From Locusta migratoria (lineage: Eukaryota > Arthropoda > Insecta > Orthoptera > Acrididae): a stretch of 64,000 nt of DNA. Location of the stretch: NCBI GenBank assembly GCA_026315105.1, contig CM048744.1, forward strand, positions 361,337,168 to 361,401,167, given 5' to 3'. The notes under the pieces are model-generated. The model worked only from the letters and a program-made list of their open reading frames with translations, was not told the origin of the DNA and ran no database searches. A program made the position numbers and the translations under genes. Each line of letters starts with the position of its first letter. Positions within the stretch are counted from its first letter, which is position 1. Positions 63,651-64,000 of this stretch are shown one piece after another.

Positions 63651-63826
63651 CGGCCGCAGTGGCCGAGAGCACTGCACGGCCACTACGGTCGGGGGTTCGA
63701 ATCCCCCCTCAGGCATGGATATCTGTGCCGTCCGTAGTATAAGGTAGTTCGTAAGTAGTTTGTAAGTTTAGGGACTGATGACCCCGTAGTTAAGTCCCAT
63801 AAGCTCTACAAACATTTGAACATTTT
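63651..63826 (+). mobile_element. SINE1, complete, with deletion in the tRNA-like head
   Basis: Plus-oriented with CGGCCGCAGTGGCCGAGAGC start, box B GGGGGTTCGAATCCCCC and the ACATTTGAACATTT tail. TSD GCTTTACGCAATGC at 63637-63650 and 63827-63840 (14 bp, perfect), so a recent insertion. About 20 bases between box A and CTGCACGG, present in the copy at 35101-35140, are missing. Confidence 0.94.
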
Positions 63827-64000
63827 GCTTTACGCAATGCTTCTCCCGCAGGCGCAACTGTTGGCGCTCGGACGTAGCTTCTCCCCTCCTATCTTCCCTT
63901 ATCGTTCCGCTTCTATCCACGGAAGCGCCTTCTTTATGATGTCTAATATAATTTTCGACCCTACGCCTCCCTAGTATACCGACGAAATTATTCGTCAATG

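Noticed and set aside
1..64000. CRISPR arrays, operons, riboswitches, prokaryotic promoters
   Set aside because: No regularly spaced identical repeats with unique spacers were seen, and the sequence is clearly from a metazoan nuclear genome.
1..64000. LTR retrotransposon or endogenous virus
   Set aside because: No protease, integrase, RNase H, gag or envelope motif and no long direct terminal repeats were recognised. Every RT found is of the non-LTR type.

Overview
This window is eukaryotic nuclear DNA, and everything in it points to a large, transposon-rich insect genome, most likely an orthopteran such as a grasshopper or locust (inference from the SINE and LINE families and the TE load; no marker gene settles it). 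There are no operons, ribosome binding sites, rRNAs or long intact genes. Almost every recognisable coding stretch is a decayed piece of a transposable element. Four short stretches might be host-gene parts: a THAP exon with a good splice donor (10778-10960), an EGF-like stretch on the minus strand (about 52430-52482), and CpG-rich islands at about 5450-5795 and 53700-54370. Each has alternative explanations.

Families seen repeatedly: (1) SINE1, a tRNA-derived SINE with a tRNA-Leu-like head, in about a dozen copies, several with clean 10-14 bp target-site duplications (TSDs). (2) SINE2, another tRNA-like SINE, in four copies. (3) LINE1, a non-LTR retrotransposon with an FADD-type reverse transcriptase and a conserved C-terminal block, in nine fragments. 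(4) Two other LINE families. (5) DNA transposons: hAT (three), PIF/Harbinger, piggyBac (two), mariner, a Mutator-like fragment, Helitron-like elements, and a THAP-bearing group with 8-bp TSDs that resembles P elements. (6) Many foldback (long inverted repeat) elements.

Layout: 1-2400 foldbacks, one split by a SINE. 2755-5441 LINE1, then a hAT remnant. 5801-6723 Harbinger. 6804-8836 a hAT carrying a LINE. 8912-9226 SINE2. 10487-12866 a putative THAP-bearing element. 13506-14931 a Helitron-like element containing SINE2 with SINE1 inside. 15-24 kb LINE1 fragments, microsatellites, SINE1 copies and a mariner. 24.6-27.2 kb foldbacks with tRNA-like heads. 28.8-30.6 kb SINE2 split by a TTAA-flanked element and by SINE1. 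31-34.3 kb LINE1. 34667-40226 a four-level nest. 40529-46068 a LINE1 split by a THAP element that itself took two successive insertions at one 8-bp target. 47-52 kb foldbacks and LINEs. 53-57.5 kb foldbacks, a CpG island and a second Helitron-like copy. 59-60.7 kb a Mutator-like fragment and a large foldback. 62.6-63.8 kb two SINE1 copies.

The most interesting signals are the double insertion into the same GGCGACAG site (40641-45179), the hAT > THAP element > piggyBac nest (34667-40226), and a recurring motif in foldback arms that resembles a small hammerhead ribozyme with a palindromic ACCGGT-type end.
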